This document shows, in pieces, positions 21,662-32,214 of a DNA stretch of 64,000 nt. This DNA is from Zygnema cylindricum. Lineage: Eukaryota; Streptophyta; Zygnematophyceae; Zygnematales; Zygnemataceae. The DNA is taken from contig JBBHKE010002059.1 of NCBI GenBank assembly GCA_037447655.1, positions 1 through 64,000 of the forward strand, read 5' to 3'. Position 1 is the stretch's first letter; the number at the start of each line of letters is the position of its first letter. Below the pieces are notes generated by a model, which searched no databases, was not told the DNA's origin, and saw nothing but the letters and a program-made list of their open reading frames with translations. The translations under genes were made by a program, and so were the position numbers.

Positions 21662-23282
21662 AGAGCGAGGGGGGGAATAAACCGACCTAACCATAACCAG
21701 CTAAGTCGTTGACCTTTCTTTTTCTTCCACCTTGCCTGTTGCGGTATTTATCCATTTTTACTTTTCTGTTTTATTTCATTTACGATATCTCGCTATCATT
21801 TGAGTTTAAGTTGAGCACACCTGATGATATTGCATGCACCTTCATGTTATTTGACACATGCACGACAGCACTCATGCCGCATGTCATCGGACATTTTAGT
21901 TGTTTATATTTAGGCGTTAAGACAGACAGCCGCTACACTAATTTGTATTTGGGTGTTATTTAAGTTTCGCAGGACAATACGACGTGTACCGTACGACCTA
22001 CATTCTCCGTAATTTTCGGGATGATGATTCGGACCGTACCCGCGGTCCTACCGTACTATGTATATTTTCCGCGATTTTTGCCGACGGTGGATTTGATTAT
22101 TTTGCGTCGACCGTACGACTTACGCCGACCGGTATTCCCGCGGCCACGACTTACCGTACCATAGATAGCTTACGCGATTTCCGCCGACGGTGGATTCGAT
22201 TATTTTACGTCAACCGTAGGACTTACATTACCCGGAATTCCCGCGACTACAAATTGGACCGTACCTTCGGTCCTAACATACCTACTTTCATTTCCTGAAA
22301 TCCCGGCCGACGACAATTTTTAATCGTTTTGCGTAAAGTAGCATCGCGACCGTCGACGGTGATTATGTAATTTTCGTAATTTCGCATCTAGACCGTCGAC
22401 GCAAATGACAAACAAATCCGCTGTCAGTTCTGACGAAGCTACGCTATTGGACTATTTTAAGTCGTGAACCATTTGGAGGTTCATGCGTTCACATGTAGAT
22501 AGGAAGGGTTTTAATCCGTAGGTTATAGATTCTGTAACGTAGGGCATAGGATTTCGGCCTCCTATTGGCCGAATCCAAACTAGACGCAAATACTTACATA
22601 GCACGCTGTACTCTGATTTGCCTATTTTCACTAGGCGTAGTTTTGGTTACTTAGTTCATTTCAGATCATTGCTTGCACACAATTTTCAAGTGCAGGAATT
22701 ATTCATTTAATTTATTTTCAGTATAGAGGATTTTCTGCAGCCATCTTTTTATTTGTAAAATTGTCCGGACAGCTTAAAGGTGATTTTCACCCTTCGCGTG
22801 AAACGTCTAGTTTTCCATTAAATTATCAATATCTTATCAAGCCTTATATATTAATCTATACGGCTTCGGCCAAGACCTACACGGTTTCCCTTCAGTTTTC
22901 TCGTCCTTTTGAGTGGATTTTGACCGCGATCTCACAACACAAACTTCTTTCCCCAGCTGTGGCTAAATTTTAATTAATGTGGAAGTTGCATGTTGGAATT
23001 ATTGATTTGTTGTTTTATTTCTTGAGATTGTGTATTTATTTCCATTTCGCTTTTGCGCATCTTTTGAGTTTGGTTATCTCAAACCTCATCAGTGTCGAGC
23101 ATATTGTCATTTTCAGTTTTTATTTATCTTTCTCGGTTGTTTATGTTTTGATTCCTTTTATTTAATTATAAATTCAGATTATTCTCGATAAAGATAACCT
23201 CTGCAAGGAATATAAATAGACCGTGGGGCCTAGTGGTCATCCATTGGCTTAGTATTCCACCGAAGGGGAAATTCCGAAGGGG
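21662..23282 (+). mobile_element. polypurine tract and candidate 3' LTR of gypsy element 2
   Basis: The PHD frame ends in a stop followed by GAGCGAGGGGGGGAA (21662-21678), a good polypurine tract. The sequence after it, AATAAACCGACCTAACC, recurs at 23276-23475, so the segment between (~1.6 kb) may be one LTR unit joined to a partial second one. Within it, about 21980-22430 holds internally similar blocks with CGGACCGTACC and GCCGACGGTGGATTCGA. Canonical TG/CA termini were not identified. Confidence 0.5.
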
Positions 23283-23475
23283 AATAAACCGACCTAACTA
23301 TAACCAGCTAAGTTGTTGACCTTTCTTTTTCTTCCACCTTGCCTGTTGCGGTATTTATCCATTTTTACATTTCTATTTTATTTCATTTACGATATGTCGC
23401 TATCATTTGAGTTTAAGTTGAGCATAGCTGATGATATTGCATGCACCTTCATGTTATTTGACACATGCACGACAC
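23276..23475 (+). repeat. partial second copy of gypsy element 2 LTR start
   Basis: About 195 bp repeat 21670-21866 with few differences, starting at a GGGGAATAAACCGACC junction. It breaks off at about 23475 where LTR-A sequence (CAGCTCACACGAGGCCCC) takes over. Confidence 0.65.
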
Positions 23476-24523
23476 AGCTCACACGAGGCCCCTATTATAA
23501 CCCTGACCTCTTTGTGTTTCAGAAACAATAACTGCCACCTTGGCAAACAAAAACTCTAATCACCTTCAACCTTGTGAGTAAAAGACTCCCTTGAGTCGAT
23601 AACAAAAAGAATCTTTGAATTTGTTCCCCTGAGCAATAAGTTATGAAGGGTCAAAGTTTACCTTTTGTAGACAAGCACTCTAGGCGGAAGAGGCATCTAC
23701 CTACCAAATTTTCTACGTCTTACACCCCTCTCTAAACCCTCTACTACTAAAGTATGGCAACAATCACAAGACTGTGTCGTACATAAAGGTTCAGGTGCCG
23801 ATGAACTTTCTGTATGGCCATCGTACGGCATGGCTGAAATGTTGACGCTTGCCATATCTGGATTAGTTCCCATATTCTTTGAAGATGGCGCAAGCTAATG
23901 ATGTCGTGCCACGTGGCGCTTGACTTGGCGCTGACTACAAAACCACCAAATTGCCTATTTCGCTATCTTAACACCTATCGTGGCCGTTCAATCAAAACTG
24001 ACTTTTGATTCTAGCCGTCGAAATTCTATGCGTGGTATTTGTTTTTCCGCAAAAATAAATGCGTGGTATTTGTTTCGCGAAGTACCGAAAGTCGTACGTA
24101 TACTATAGCTGTGTCTATGTTTCGCGCTGTTAAATGAATTTATATAAACGTGCATCTTTAGATACCTATCAAACCCTATATAACTCAGCAATGGTCATAG
24201 ACTATAGGATAAAGTTGCCGGCTATTGTTGACCTGACAAACAGTACGTACCAGGATCAAATCCTGGGTCCGTCGAGTATATTTTGGTAAACCTACCAAAA
24301 TCTACCACCTGTCTCTCTCTCTCTAGACAGCATAGGGAGCCATGGCTCTAGCTCCCTCTCTAACCTTCAGTGACTGCAACAAATGTGGGAGCTGAAGAGA
24401 GGAGTAAGAGGCAACAAATGTGGGAGCTGAAGAGAGGAGTAAGAGGCAGACTGCCTTTGCTTTTTTTTTCTGAATTTAATTTTAGACCTATAAAATACTA
24501 AAAAATAACCATTAATTTCTACA
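23476..24523 (-). mobile_element. copia LTR-A (minus), joined to integrase sequence
   Basis: A divergent LTR-A copy: leader-like left end, antisense tRNA-like stretch at about 24190-24272, hairpin region near 24340-24440 with a ~35-bp tandem duplication (GGGAGCTGAAGAGAGGAGTA twice). On the minus strand its TG terminus lies at about 24523 and follows integrase coding sequence directly, with no RT, RNase H or polypurine tract between. Confidence 0.7.
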
Positions 24524-25100
24524 ATTGTGGCACTTTCATTTAAAGTCATATTCAACCTCACGGCTACACCATTTTGTTCAAGATTTTTTGAAACTGTCTT
24601 TTGATGTTGTACTCCATCTTCTCTCAAAAAAATCTCAAACTAGTTTGAGGTATACTCTCCCCCATTATCACTCTTCACTCTCTTGATTGGGGTTTCACGG
24701 AGTTTCTCACTCCATGCCTTGTATTGCTTAAATCATTCTGGTGCTTTTGATTTATTTTTCAAAAAATTTACTTTTGAATACCGAGACCAATCATCAATGA
24801 TGGTCATCATAAACCTCTTACCTCCGGGTGACGACACTTTTGCTAGTCCTAAGATATTTGTGTGTATCAAATCTAGAACTCTTTCTCTTTTATAAGGTGG
24901 TTGCTTTTGGGAAGGGTAACTTGTGTGCCATACCTTGAGCACACCACTACAGTCACTTAGATTCTCACTTCCTCCAAACTTAATCCCTTCCACTACTCCC
25001 ATCTTTTTCATTTCTTTTAACTTATCTAAGTGCACATGCCCAAGCCTCTTATGCCACAACATTATATCATGAACACCAGCATAATAAAGTTTTTCTTTTC
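24524..25100 (-). pseudogene. Ty1/copia integrase remnant
   Basis: The minus strand encodes MLWHKRLGHVHLDKL (GAG-pre-integrase zinc region), ERVLDLIHTNILGLAKVSSPGG (catalytic Asp region, reading HTN in place of HSD/HTD), MMTIIDDWSRYSKVNFLK, then in another frame NLEQNGVAVRLNMTLNESAT with the integrase Glu position altered. The C-terminal part is lost at the LTR junction. Confidence 0.8.
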
Positions 25101-25127
25101 ATTGCGTAAAATCAGCCTAAACATCCA

Positions 25128-25547
25128 TTAGCTACCCTTTTTTGCAGTGAAATAAACTTCTTCTTCAAAGTTAGCAATAAATACTCCTTTCTTAGTGTTA
25201 GTTTCAAAACCCTTATCATCTAACACAGATGTTGAGATGAGATTTTTTTTCAACTCAGGAATAAACAACACATCAGAGAATGTCAATATGGATGTTTTTC
25301 CTTCCAGTAATACTTCTAGACCTACCGATCCTACCAAAGTGGTAGTGACTACCCTCTTATCTTGATACTCTTTCTCTACAGTGGGAATCTTTCTTATTTT
25401 TGAGAACATGAGTTTATTCTTACACATGTACATAGAAGCACCCAAATCCATAATCCAGCCTGCTTCACATGTCAATCCTCCGAAAGCACATTTTTGCTTT
25501 TGTGGAATTTCGACCTCGGTTTTCACCTCCATCTCCTCACCCAACAA
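25128..25547 (-). pseudogene. Ty1/copia protease remnant
   Basis: The 139-codon frame contains GWIMDLGASMYMCKNKLMFS, the copia protease active site, where the family has D-S/T-G-A; here it reads DLGA. It continues with VLFIPELKKNLISTSVLDDKGF, a conserved stretch of this region in copia elements. The zinc knuckle and gag lie to the right. Confidence 0.8.
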
Positions 25548-25851
25548 GAGCTCATCATCCTAGGACTCCTCAGGAACCTGCGTCACAAGTGCCTTCTTCT
25601 TCCCTTTGGGAGGTCCACTCGTCTGCCTTTTCATTTAGTCGAAGCTCAGTTAGCTTAGAACACTCCGCCATGTAGTGCCCTGGTTTCTTACAAAAGTGAC
25701 AAAGCCCCTTAGAAACCCTCGGTTTGGACTCACCGGACTAATTGTTTTGTCCCCCTCCTCCATAACTTCCGAAAGGTTTTTTTGAGTCCCTATTCCTCCA
25801 ATCGGTCTCGGCAGTCAAGGCTTGTCCACTCTTTCCTTCCCTTCGGATCTT
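25548..25851 (-). pseudogene. copia gag C-terminal part with CCHC zinc knuckle
   Basis: The minus strand reads GLCHFCKKPGHYMAECSKL near 25650-25715, an intact CX2CX4HX4C knuckle, with stops on either side. Gag is split here by the LTR inserted at 25857. Confidence 0.75.
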
Positions 25852-25856
25852 TATGG

Positions 25857-26643
25857 TGTTGAGAAAGTAATCCTAAGTTAGTTCAGAAGATAGTGCATTA
25901 AAGGGAGAGAGCGCAGTGGCGCAATGGAGAAGCACAGTGCAGAAGTGCAAAGTGGAATAACTTTCTTGTTAAATGGTTAAATCGAGCACGCGACCAAACG
26001 ATCTTTATCTACAGAGAAAGAGCTTTCGAACGAGCTATAGAGAGCAAGATTTGGATACGTAGATCAAAAGTTACAGGCGTGCAAAGCAGAAGCTTCTAGA
26101 AGGTTCCACAGGAAACGGTATGGACTTTTCCGAGGTGGTTCCTAAGTGTTTCCTTGGAGTTTCGGGGACATGTCTAGTAGGTTCTTGTGACGTGGAGAGC
26201 CACGAGTTTCGGGGACATGTCTAGTAGGTTCTTGTGACGTGGAGAGCCACGAGAAGGACACTTGTCAATAAGTTAGAGCTAGAAATGTCTAGAATGTCTA
26301 GAAGGGTAGAGTAGAAAAGAGTATATATGAAGTAGGAGAAGTAGACAAATCAATACAATTGGAGAATTGGTTGTGACCATAGTTGAAGAGATAGTAAGAG
26401 TCCCTATAGTGAGAAAGCATTGTAACTCTGTGTGAGTTGAGATACAAAGATAAGTGAAGCCTTGTAAAGAGAACTTGGAGATAATAAAGTGATTCTTCTT
26501 GTGAGGAAAATTTGAGCAAGTGTGCTTCTACTTTGTGAGTGAATTCTTTGTGGCTTCGAAAGATTCTTGAGTGACCAGTGAGAGAGTTTTTGCTTTGTGA
26601 AGCTAGATTGTTGCAAGATGAGTGAGGCCCACAAAATTCAACA
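25857..26643 (+). mobile_element. solo LTR nested in copia gag
   Basis: Ends TGTTGAGAAAG and AATTCAACA form the TG...CA termini with TGTTGA/TCAACA inverted ends. It is flanked by a perfect 5-bp target duplication, TATGG (25852-25856 and 26644-26648). The uninterrupted homologue is at 32205-32250. A TATA-like AGTATATATGAAG lies near 26318 and an AATAAA at about 26484, suggesting plus orientation. About 46 bp (TTTCGGGGACATGTC onward) are duplicated in tandem at 26160-26252. No internal domain remains, so it is a solo LTR left by recombination. Confidence 0.92.
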
Positions 26644-26648
26644 TATGG

Positions 26649-27309
26649 TATTCTCTCGGACAAGAATTATCCCTACCACAAAATTCCAGGTCCACTTAGA
26701 GTCTGGTAGGTCTTGTACACGATTAACTATGTTCTAATACTCATCTTGTAGCTTCATGAGTAAGCAATTAACGTTTTCCATTTTAGTTTCTACTTTTCAA
26801 GCACTCTCTAACTCCATAAAGAGTGTTGTTTGCTCATTGCAAAAATCTAGCAACTTCCCCCCTTTGTAGACATATGCGTCTATTTTTTGATATGCCAACT
26901 GTTGTTGTTCAATAGTACCACTTCGGTATATATCTATGAGTGTGACCCATAGATCCGATGCTCTTTCAACTAGGAAATGAGGAGATGCAATTCCCTAAGT
27001 GAGATGTTGGAGAATGCAATGCTTTGATGCCATATTATTATACTCCCAAGTATCAATATCATTCTCCTCGTTTCTCGGAACCGCTAACAAAAATGCCGAA
27101 CCGCTTGCTATTGGTGTGGATATCTCTTTCTCCTTTTATTTGTCTACCACCTCCCTTTCTTTTGTCTCCTGCGATGGAGTTCGATGTGCATCTCTGGTAA
27201 ATCTGCTCCCTCTAAACCTTAGAGGGATGCCTAGACTGGATGGATGCCTTACCCATCCACTCACTATTTCCCAAAACCATTTCTATCATAGAGCTCCTCT
27301 CATCATACT
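26649..27309 (-). pseudogene. copia gag N-terminal part
   Basis: The minus strand matches the gag of the 32.2-32.9-kb element, with the trace of SPHFLVERASDLWVTLIDIYRSG, SAFLLAVPRNEENDIDTWEYNNMASK and upstream VRHPSSLGIPLRFRGSRFTR. Several frame breaks and stops. It continues 25548-25851 once the solo LTR is set aside. Confidence 0.75.
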
Positions 27310-28199
27310 CTCCCAGTATATGAAGCCAGTTCCATTAAAAATGGGCACCTTAGAGGGTGGGCCCAAAACGTGAAACTCTGAGGCCTCTATAGGCCCTCAG
27401 AATATGTAGCTTATTCTAAGCGTTTAGGATAACCTTGACCCCCTTTGGTTTCACCCAGAATAACTGCCACCTTGACAGGCAATGACTCTAACCAACCTCA
27501 CCTAGTTCAAGACAAAACATCCCTGAGTCAATAGCAAAAAAAAAATAAGTGATTTACTCCCTTGAGCAGTAAATTATGGATGGTCAAAAATGACCTTTTG
27601 TACAAGAGCACTCTAAAGAGAGGCGGCTACCTAAAAATATGTCTAAGTTCTAAACCCTTCTTTAAGCCCTTTACTACTAGGATATGGCACCAATCAGAAC
27701 ACGGTACAGTACAGAAAGGTATTGGTGTCGGAGTACTTTGTGTACAACTACCGTACGACATAAACAAGGAGTTAACGCTTGTCACATCCAGACTTGTTTT
27801 GGTCCTCTCCGGAAATGCTGCAAGCAAATGAGATATCCCCACGTGTCCCTTGGTGTGTCTGTGGTCAAACAACGCCAAAGTGCCCATTCTGCGATGTCCA
27901 CTTTCACTATGACCGTTCGATCCAAACCGGCTTTTACATTAGCCGTCGAAACAAATGTGCGGTATATTTGTTTCGTGGGGTACCCTTGTCCGTAGTATCT
28001 GTATAACTGTGACTGTGTGTTAGAAGTCCGTCTTCTCAGTTAAATGAATTTCTCTAAGGGTATCATATTAAATAGTAATCGAACCCTTTATATCTCATTA
28101 CAATTCCTAGGCTATAGGACAACGCTAACGGCTATGGGCTAGTTTGACGAACGGTGGGTACCAGGATCAAATACAGGGTCCGGCAAGCCCGTTTTGGTA
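27310..28199 (-). mobile_element. copia leader and LTR-A (5' LTR of the 24.5-27.3-kb element), truncated
   Basis: The same landmarks as other LTR-A copies: CCTCAGAATATGTAGCTTATTC leader region, a GTAC cluster at about 27693-27757, and the tRNA-like segment near 28095-28180. The outer ~350 bp, including the TG terminus, are missing; a TA-flanked MITE lies at the break. Confidence 0.65.
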
Positions 28200-28682
28200 C
28201 AAAAAAATAATGAAAAAAATAGAGTTATTAACAGAAATTGTGTAATCATTTTTTTTTTAAAACAAATTTTACTATAATTTATCAATATCTCTAATATGGA
28301 TTTCTGTCTGTACTGGTTATTCGCGCTGACATCTTTACTGTAAATTAGGTAAGGTAAACTTAGAGAATCTGACAAAACATATAGTTTCACGTCATAATGA
28401 CACATGCATTACACGGTTTGTGAAAACGGAGTTACATAATAACAACTTGTATGAAATCATTTTTTGTACTTTTTTAGTTAATAAATTACAATTCTACACG
28501 GTCAAACACCGACCGTACGCCACACTATTTAAAACAGAACTATATTAGAGTTGTTAACGCTGATTCCAAAAGTACCTTAAATAATGTAAAAAATATTTTA
28601 TAATTTACTCCATTTAGGGTGATAAAGTCAAAATTTGGGGCCACGAAATTAGCGTATATGACGCAAATTACGATTCGCGGTG
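28200..28682. mobile_element. TA-flanked MITE (CACCGCGAATCG family), 5' end degraded
   Basis: The right end TACGATTCGCGGTG is followed by TA (28683-28684), as in the related MITEs at 45180 and 50799. The left end retains AAAAAAATAATGAAAAAAATAGAG, matching the family's subterminal sequence after ~20 lost bases. TA flanks suggest a Tc1/mariner (Stowaway-like) mechanism. No protein encoded. Confidence 0.6.
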
Positions 28683-28954
28683 TACTTTTGTTTTGATAGG
28701 TTTCGTTTCAATTTGCGTCTAAGTTCAATGTAACGCTTAGACGATTAAATTTCAATTTTGCGGCTAAGTTAATATCCAACATGTGCTCTCACCGTGGAGC
28801 TCACGTAAAGACAAAAAGTGACTGTGCGCAACAATTTTATTTACATGTGGTTGCCGCAAATTTGTTATTTAAACCTTCGGCAGCCGTGTGAATTTCTAAT
28901 TTTATTATGACGGTAGACGTTCGCAAACGCGGAAATTTTTTAAGCGGCTGTAAT
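28683..28954. other. no recognisable feature
   Basis: Short AT-rich segment between the MITE and an LTR; no gene or repeat recognised. Confidence 0.4.
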
Positions 28955-29569
28955 TGTACAAATTAATGGTTTTTTTAGTATTTTCTAGGTCTAAACTGAA
29001 ATGTAGAAATGAAGCCGAGGCTGTCTGCCTCTAACTCCTATCTTCAGCTCCCACACTTGTCGCAGTCCTTGAAGGTTGAAGAGGGAGTTAGAGCCATGGC
29101 TGCCTGTGCTGTTAAAAGAGAGATAAGTAGTTGTTGTTGAAAAGAGGTTATTAATATTTCACTCCTCTATTTTGGTTATACTTTAAAAAGAGAGAGAGAG
29201 GATCAAAGGCACGCCATGGCTGCCGCCAAATGTAGAAAGTGGCAGTTTTTGAAGTAGAGGATATTTTACCAAAATGTTGCCTAAGTTCGGATTTGAACCT
29301 GCAACCTCTGGATTCTACATAGTCGAGCACCTTAACCATTAAGGAGCTACGAAACGATACACGTGACGGATTTCAAAGATATCTAAATATTAACGCAACG
29401 GCTAATTAACACCAAACTAACGAAGAGGAACAATTCATGCACGTACGCGTGTAAAATACGCTTTGATCGGACGGCCAGCATTGTAGCCGCCACCCGAAGT
29501 GAGATTTTGGCGTCATTCGAAAATAGCATCAAGCTGCAATTATGTGTCCTCCATTGGACTACAGAATAC
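28955..29569 (+). mobile_element. LTR mosaic (LTR-A start, then LTR-C)
   Basis: It begins TGTACAAATTAATGG at 28955 like LTR-A (plus). Near 29140 it switches to sequence shared with the LTR at 41784-42700, including AACACCAAACTAACGAAGAGGAACAATTCATGC. The join suggests nested or recombined LTRs. A tRNA-like segment lies at 29281-29350 on the minus strand. Confidence 0.55.
29281..29350 (-). repeat. tRNA-like segment within an LTR
   Basis: The minus strand reads AGCTCCTTAATGGTTAAGG (A-box-like D arm) and GAGGTTGCAGGTTCAAATCC (B-box-like T arm) at tRNA spacing. The T-arm half is very tRNA-like; the anticodon stem does not pair well, so this is a tRNA-derived relic or internal Pol III promoter, not a working tRNA gene. 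It is antisense to the surrounding LTR. Confidence 0.55.
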
Positions 29570-30532
29570 AGGAAGCCTCTAGATAGTATTTAACTAACCC
29601 ACTTTAAGCCACGACCAATGCTGCCCAAGAAGGCAAACTGACAATTTGACTGCACCCCTATGCAGCCTGGACTCCCCTAAGTCCGTAGCAAAAAGAATCA
29701 CTGAAAACGGCCAACCAGCCGATAAGTTATGAGTCGGCAAAAATGCCAAGTTTATACAAACTCTCAAAGAGAGGTTCCTATCTACCAAAATTCTCTAAGT
29801 CCTAAATCCCTCTCACAAACCCTATCTATTGAAGTACGAACCAATCGGATCACTGTAGAGTACAGAAAAGTACTATGGCCGATGTACTTTCTGTACGGCC
29901 CATGTACGGCAATGCCATTAAGTGGACGCGTGTCCACTTTTCACTTGTCCTTATGTTCGCCAGAATTCCTGCGACCAAATGTCATCCCTTCGTGTGGCGC
30001 CACATCACGCCACGTCCATAAACGCCAAAAGTGACCATTCCGTGATCTCGGCATTGATGTACGCCGTCGGATCAGATTCGATATTAAATGTCCGCCGTCG
30101 AAAACAAATATCCAATTCATTTGTTTGCATGCGAGATAATGTTCGCACTATATAAAACTTGGTTCCATGTTCTTTCGTTCGTAATTGCGTTAATCGAATT
30201 CATAGACGTAACATTGTTTAAGTAAATATCAAACCTAATATATGCTAACGGACTTCTACGACAGACTGGTTAGAGCTAACGGCTAAGCCGCGCTCTACCG
30301 GTCGGAGGTTCGAGTCTTGCCGGACTCAACCTTTTGTTGAGAGTGACATAAGTCACTCTTTAGCCCTGCCTGCTTAAGCTAGGACAGCCATGGCTCAGCC
30401 ACCCTCTCTATCCCTCAGTGACTACGTCAAGTATGGTGGGAAGAGACAGGAGGCGGAGGCAGGCTGTCCACCTTTTCTATTTTGTACTAAGTTCAGACCT
30501 AGAAAATACCATATAAAAATAACAATTTCAAC
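29570..30532 (-). mobile_element. copia LTR-A (3' LTR, minus orientation)
   Basis: On the minus strand it starts TGTTGAAATTG at 30532, directly after the polypurine tract (complement of TTCCCCTTATTTTCTAG). It holds a six-fold GTAC cluster at about 29834-29910 and a tRNA-like segment at 30247-30330. It belongs to the element whose RNase H lies to the right. Confidence 0.7.
30247..30330 (+). repeat. tRNA-like segment, antisense to the LTR
   Basis: ACTGGTTAGAGCTAACGGC fits an A box, GGAGGTTCGAGTCTTGCCGG fits a B box and T arm. It is the best-preserved of the LTR tRNA-like segments. The extra-arm region is long and the acceptor stem weak, so I do not call a functional tRNA gene. Confidence 0.5.
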
Positions 30533-30544
30533 ATTCCCCTTATT

Positions 30545-30962
30545 TTCTAGTCTAATTTAAATTTCATTTTTAATCCACACTTTTCTTTGCATTATTTTAA
30601 CTTGGGAGAAGGCACCGGTTTTGTCATCATATCAGCTACCATTTCCTCATCAGATCTATATACAAGATTCACTATTTTATTCTCAACTTTTTCTCTTACA
30701 AAACTTAATCTTATGTCCATATGTTTAGCCTTAAAATGATGTTTTGGATTGGCTGCAATTGCAATGGCAGCTTGATTATCACAAAACACTTCATGCACTC
30801 CCTCCTTGATATACCCCAGTTCTTGCATAAAAGATTTGACCCACATCAACTCTTTCACAGCACAACAAGAGGCCATGTACTCAGCCTCCATAGTAGATTG
30901 AGCAACCACCTTTTGTTGCTTACTGCTCCAACAGCAAGCCCCTTCCCCAACATACAACACAT
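30545..30962 (-). pseudogene. Ty1/copia RNase H, cut by assembly gap
   Basis: From the gap leftwards the minus strand encodes VLYVGEGACCWSSKQQKVVA, STMEAEYMASCCAVKELMWVK, EVFCDNQAAIAIAANPKHHF and MVADMMTKPVPSPK. The Glu of EAEYM and Asp of CDN are intact and no stop occurs up to about 30592, making it the best RNase H end in the window. The N-terminal half, with the first Asp, is lost at the run of N. Confidence 0.88.
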
Positions 30963-30972
30963 NNNNNNNNNN
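30963..30972. other. assembly gap (10 N)
   Basis: Ten N bases. The retroelement coding order is interrupted here: RNase H lies left, protease right, and RT plus integrase are missing. Confidence 1.
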
Positions 30973-31273
30973 AGACACAATCTACTATTCCCAAAATTTT
31001 GATCGTGATCCTTTTCTAAGAAACGTCGATCAAAACTCCTCCTTCAAATAAAGTGACGGCATTTCCCATCGGTTCCTTACAAATCCGACTAAAAATCGTT
31101 ACTTTTCTTCTTTGAAATAATACGGTCACAAGTACTATAATACAACACCGTAGTCAACGAAGTTGTACACGTAAATCTATTTAATATTCTATACTTTTTC
31201 TACCCTCATCACCTTCCCTAAGTCAAACCTCTTTCACTCGTAGACTCACTGCCATCACCCACACGAGTTGCAG
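30973..31273. other. exact mirror image (reversed, not complemented) of 31310-31610
   Basis: Read right to left without complementing, these 301 bases are identical to 31310-31610, which I checked line by line. It begins at the first base after the N gap. It has no coding sense as it stands, whereas its mirror partner encodes copia protease. It is most likely a data-processing artefact rather than DNA present in the organism. Confidence 0.97.
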
Positions 31274-31870
31274 TAGTGGTTGTTTTTGGGAAGGGTAACC
31301 TGTGTGCCTGACGTTGAGCACACCCACTACCGTCACTCAGATGCTCACTTTCTCCAAACTGAATCCCTTCCACTACTCCCATCTTTTTCATATCTTATAA
31401 TTTATCTAAATGCACATGTTGAAGCAACTGATGCCACAACATAATATCATGAACACTGGCATAATAAAGTTTCTTCTTTTCATTGCTAAAAATCAGCCTA
31501 AACATTCCTTGGCTACCCTTTACGGCAGTGAAATAAACTTCCTCCTCAAAACTAGCTGCAAAGAATCTTTTCCTAGTGCTAGTTTTAAAACCCTTATCAT
31601 CTAACACAGATGTTGAGATGAGATTTATGTTCAACTCAAGGATAAACAATCTATCAGAGAATGTAACTATGGGTGTTTTTCCTTCCACTAATACTTTCAT
31701 ATCTACTGATTTCACTAAAGTAGTAGTGACTACCCTCCCATCCCAATACTCTTTCTCTACGGTGGGAATCTTTCTCATTTTAGTGAATATGTGTTTATCC
31801 TTAGACATGTGTATAAATGCTCTTGAATCCACAATCCAACCTCCTTCAACTGTCAATCCCCTAAAGGCAC
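31274..31870 (-). pseudogene. Ty1/copia protease and GAG-pre-integrase remnant
   Basis: The 153-codon minus frame (31395-31856) reads GGWIVDSRAFIHMSKDKHIF, the protease active site with Arg for the Gly of DSGA, then RLFILELNINLISTSVLDDKGF and, at the integrase start, IMLWHQLLQHVHLDKL, where a His position of the zinc region is retained. The frame continues degraded to about 31274. RT and the rest of integrase are missing. Confidence 0.82.
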
Positions 31871-32214
31871 ATTTCTATTTTTGTGGAATTTCGACCTTGG
31901 TTTTCACCTCCATCTGCTTATCCAACAAAAGCTAATCGTCCTCAGGTTCCTCCTCAAGTACTTGTGTCACAAGGTCCTTGTTCTTTCCTTTCGTAGGTCT
32001 AATTTGCCCATTTTTCAACCAAAGATTAGTTGGTTTAGAGCAGTGAGTCATGCATTGCCTTGATTTTTTTTTAAAATGACACAATCTTTGTGAAACCCTT
32101 GGTCCAGACTCATTGGACTGATTTTTGTGTTTCTTCCTCCTCTATAGCCTCCAAACGGTTTCCTTGAATCCTTCTTCCTCCAATCGGTCCTGGCTGCCTA
32201 CTCTAACCTCCTCT
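31871..32214 (-). pseudogene. copia gag C-terminal part, zinc knuckle degraded
   Basis: The minus strand corresponds to the zinc-knuckle segment at 25548-25851. Here the motif reads LCHFKKKSRQCMTHC, so the second Cys and the His are changed and zinc binding is unlikely. Stops occur near 31934 and elsewhere. Confidence 0.65.

Noticed and set aside
29281-30330. Functional tRNA genes in LTRs
   Set aside because: A- and B-box-like parts are present but anticodon and acceptor stems do not pair convincingly; called tRNA-like only.
30973-31610. Mirror repeat as a biological H-DNA element
   Set aside because: H-DNA needs homopurine/homopyrimidine mirror tracts; this arm is mixed sequence, exact over 301 bases and starts at a gap, so an artefact is far likelier.
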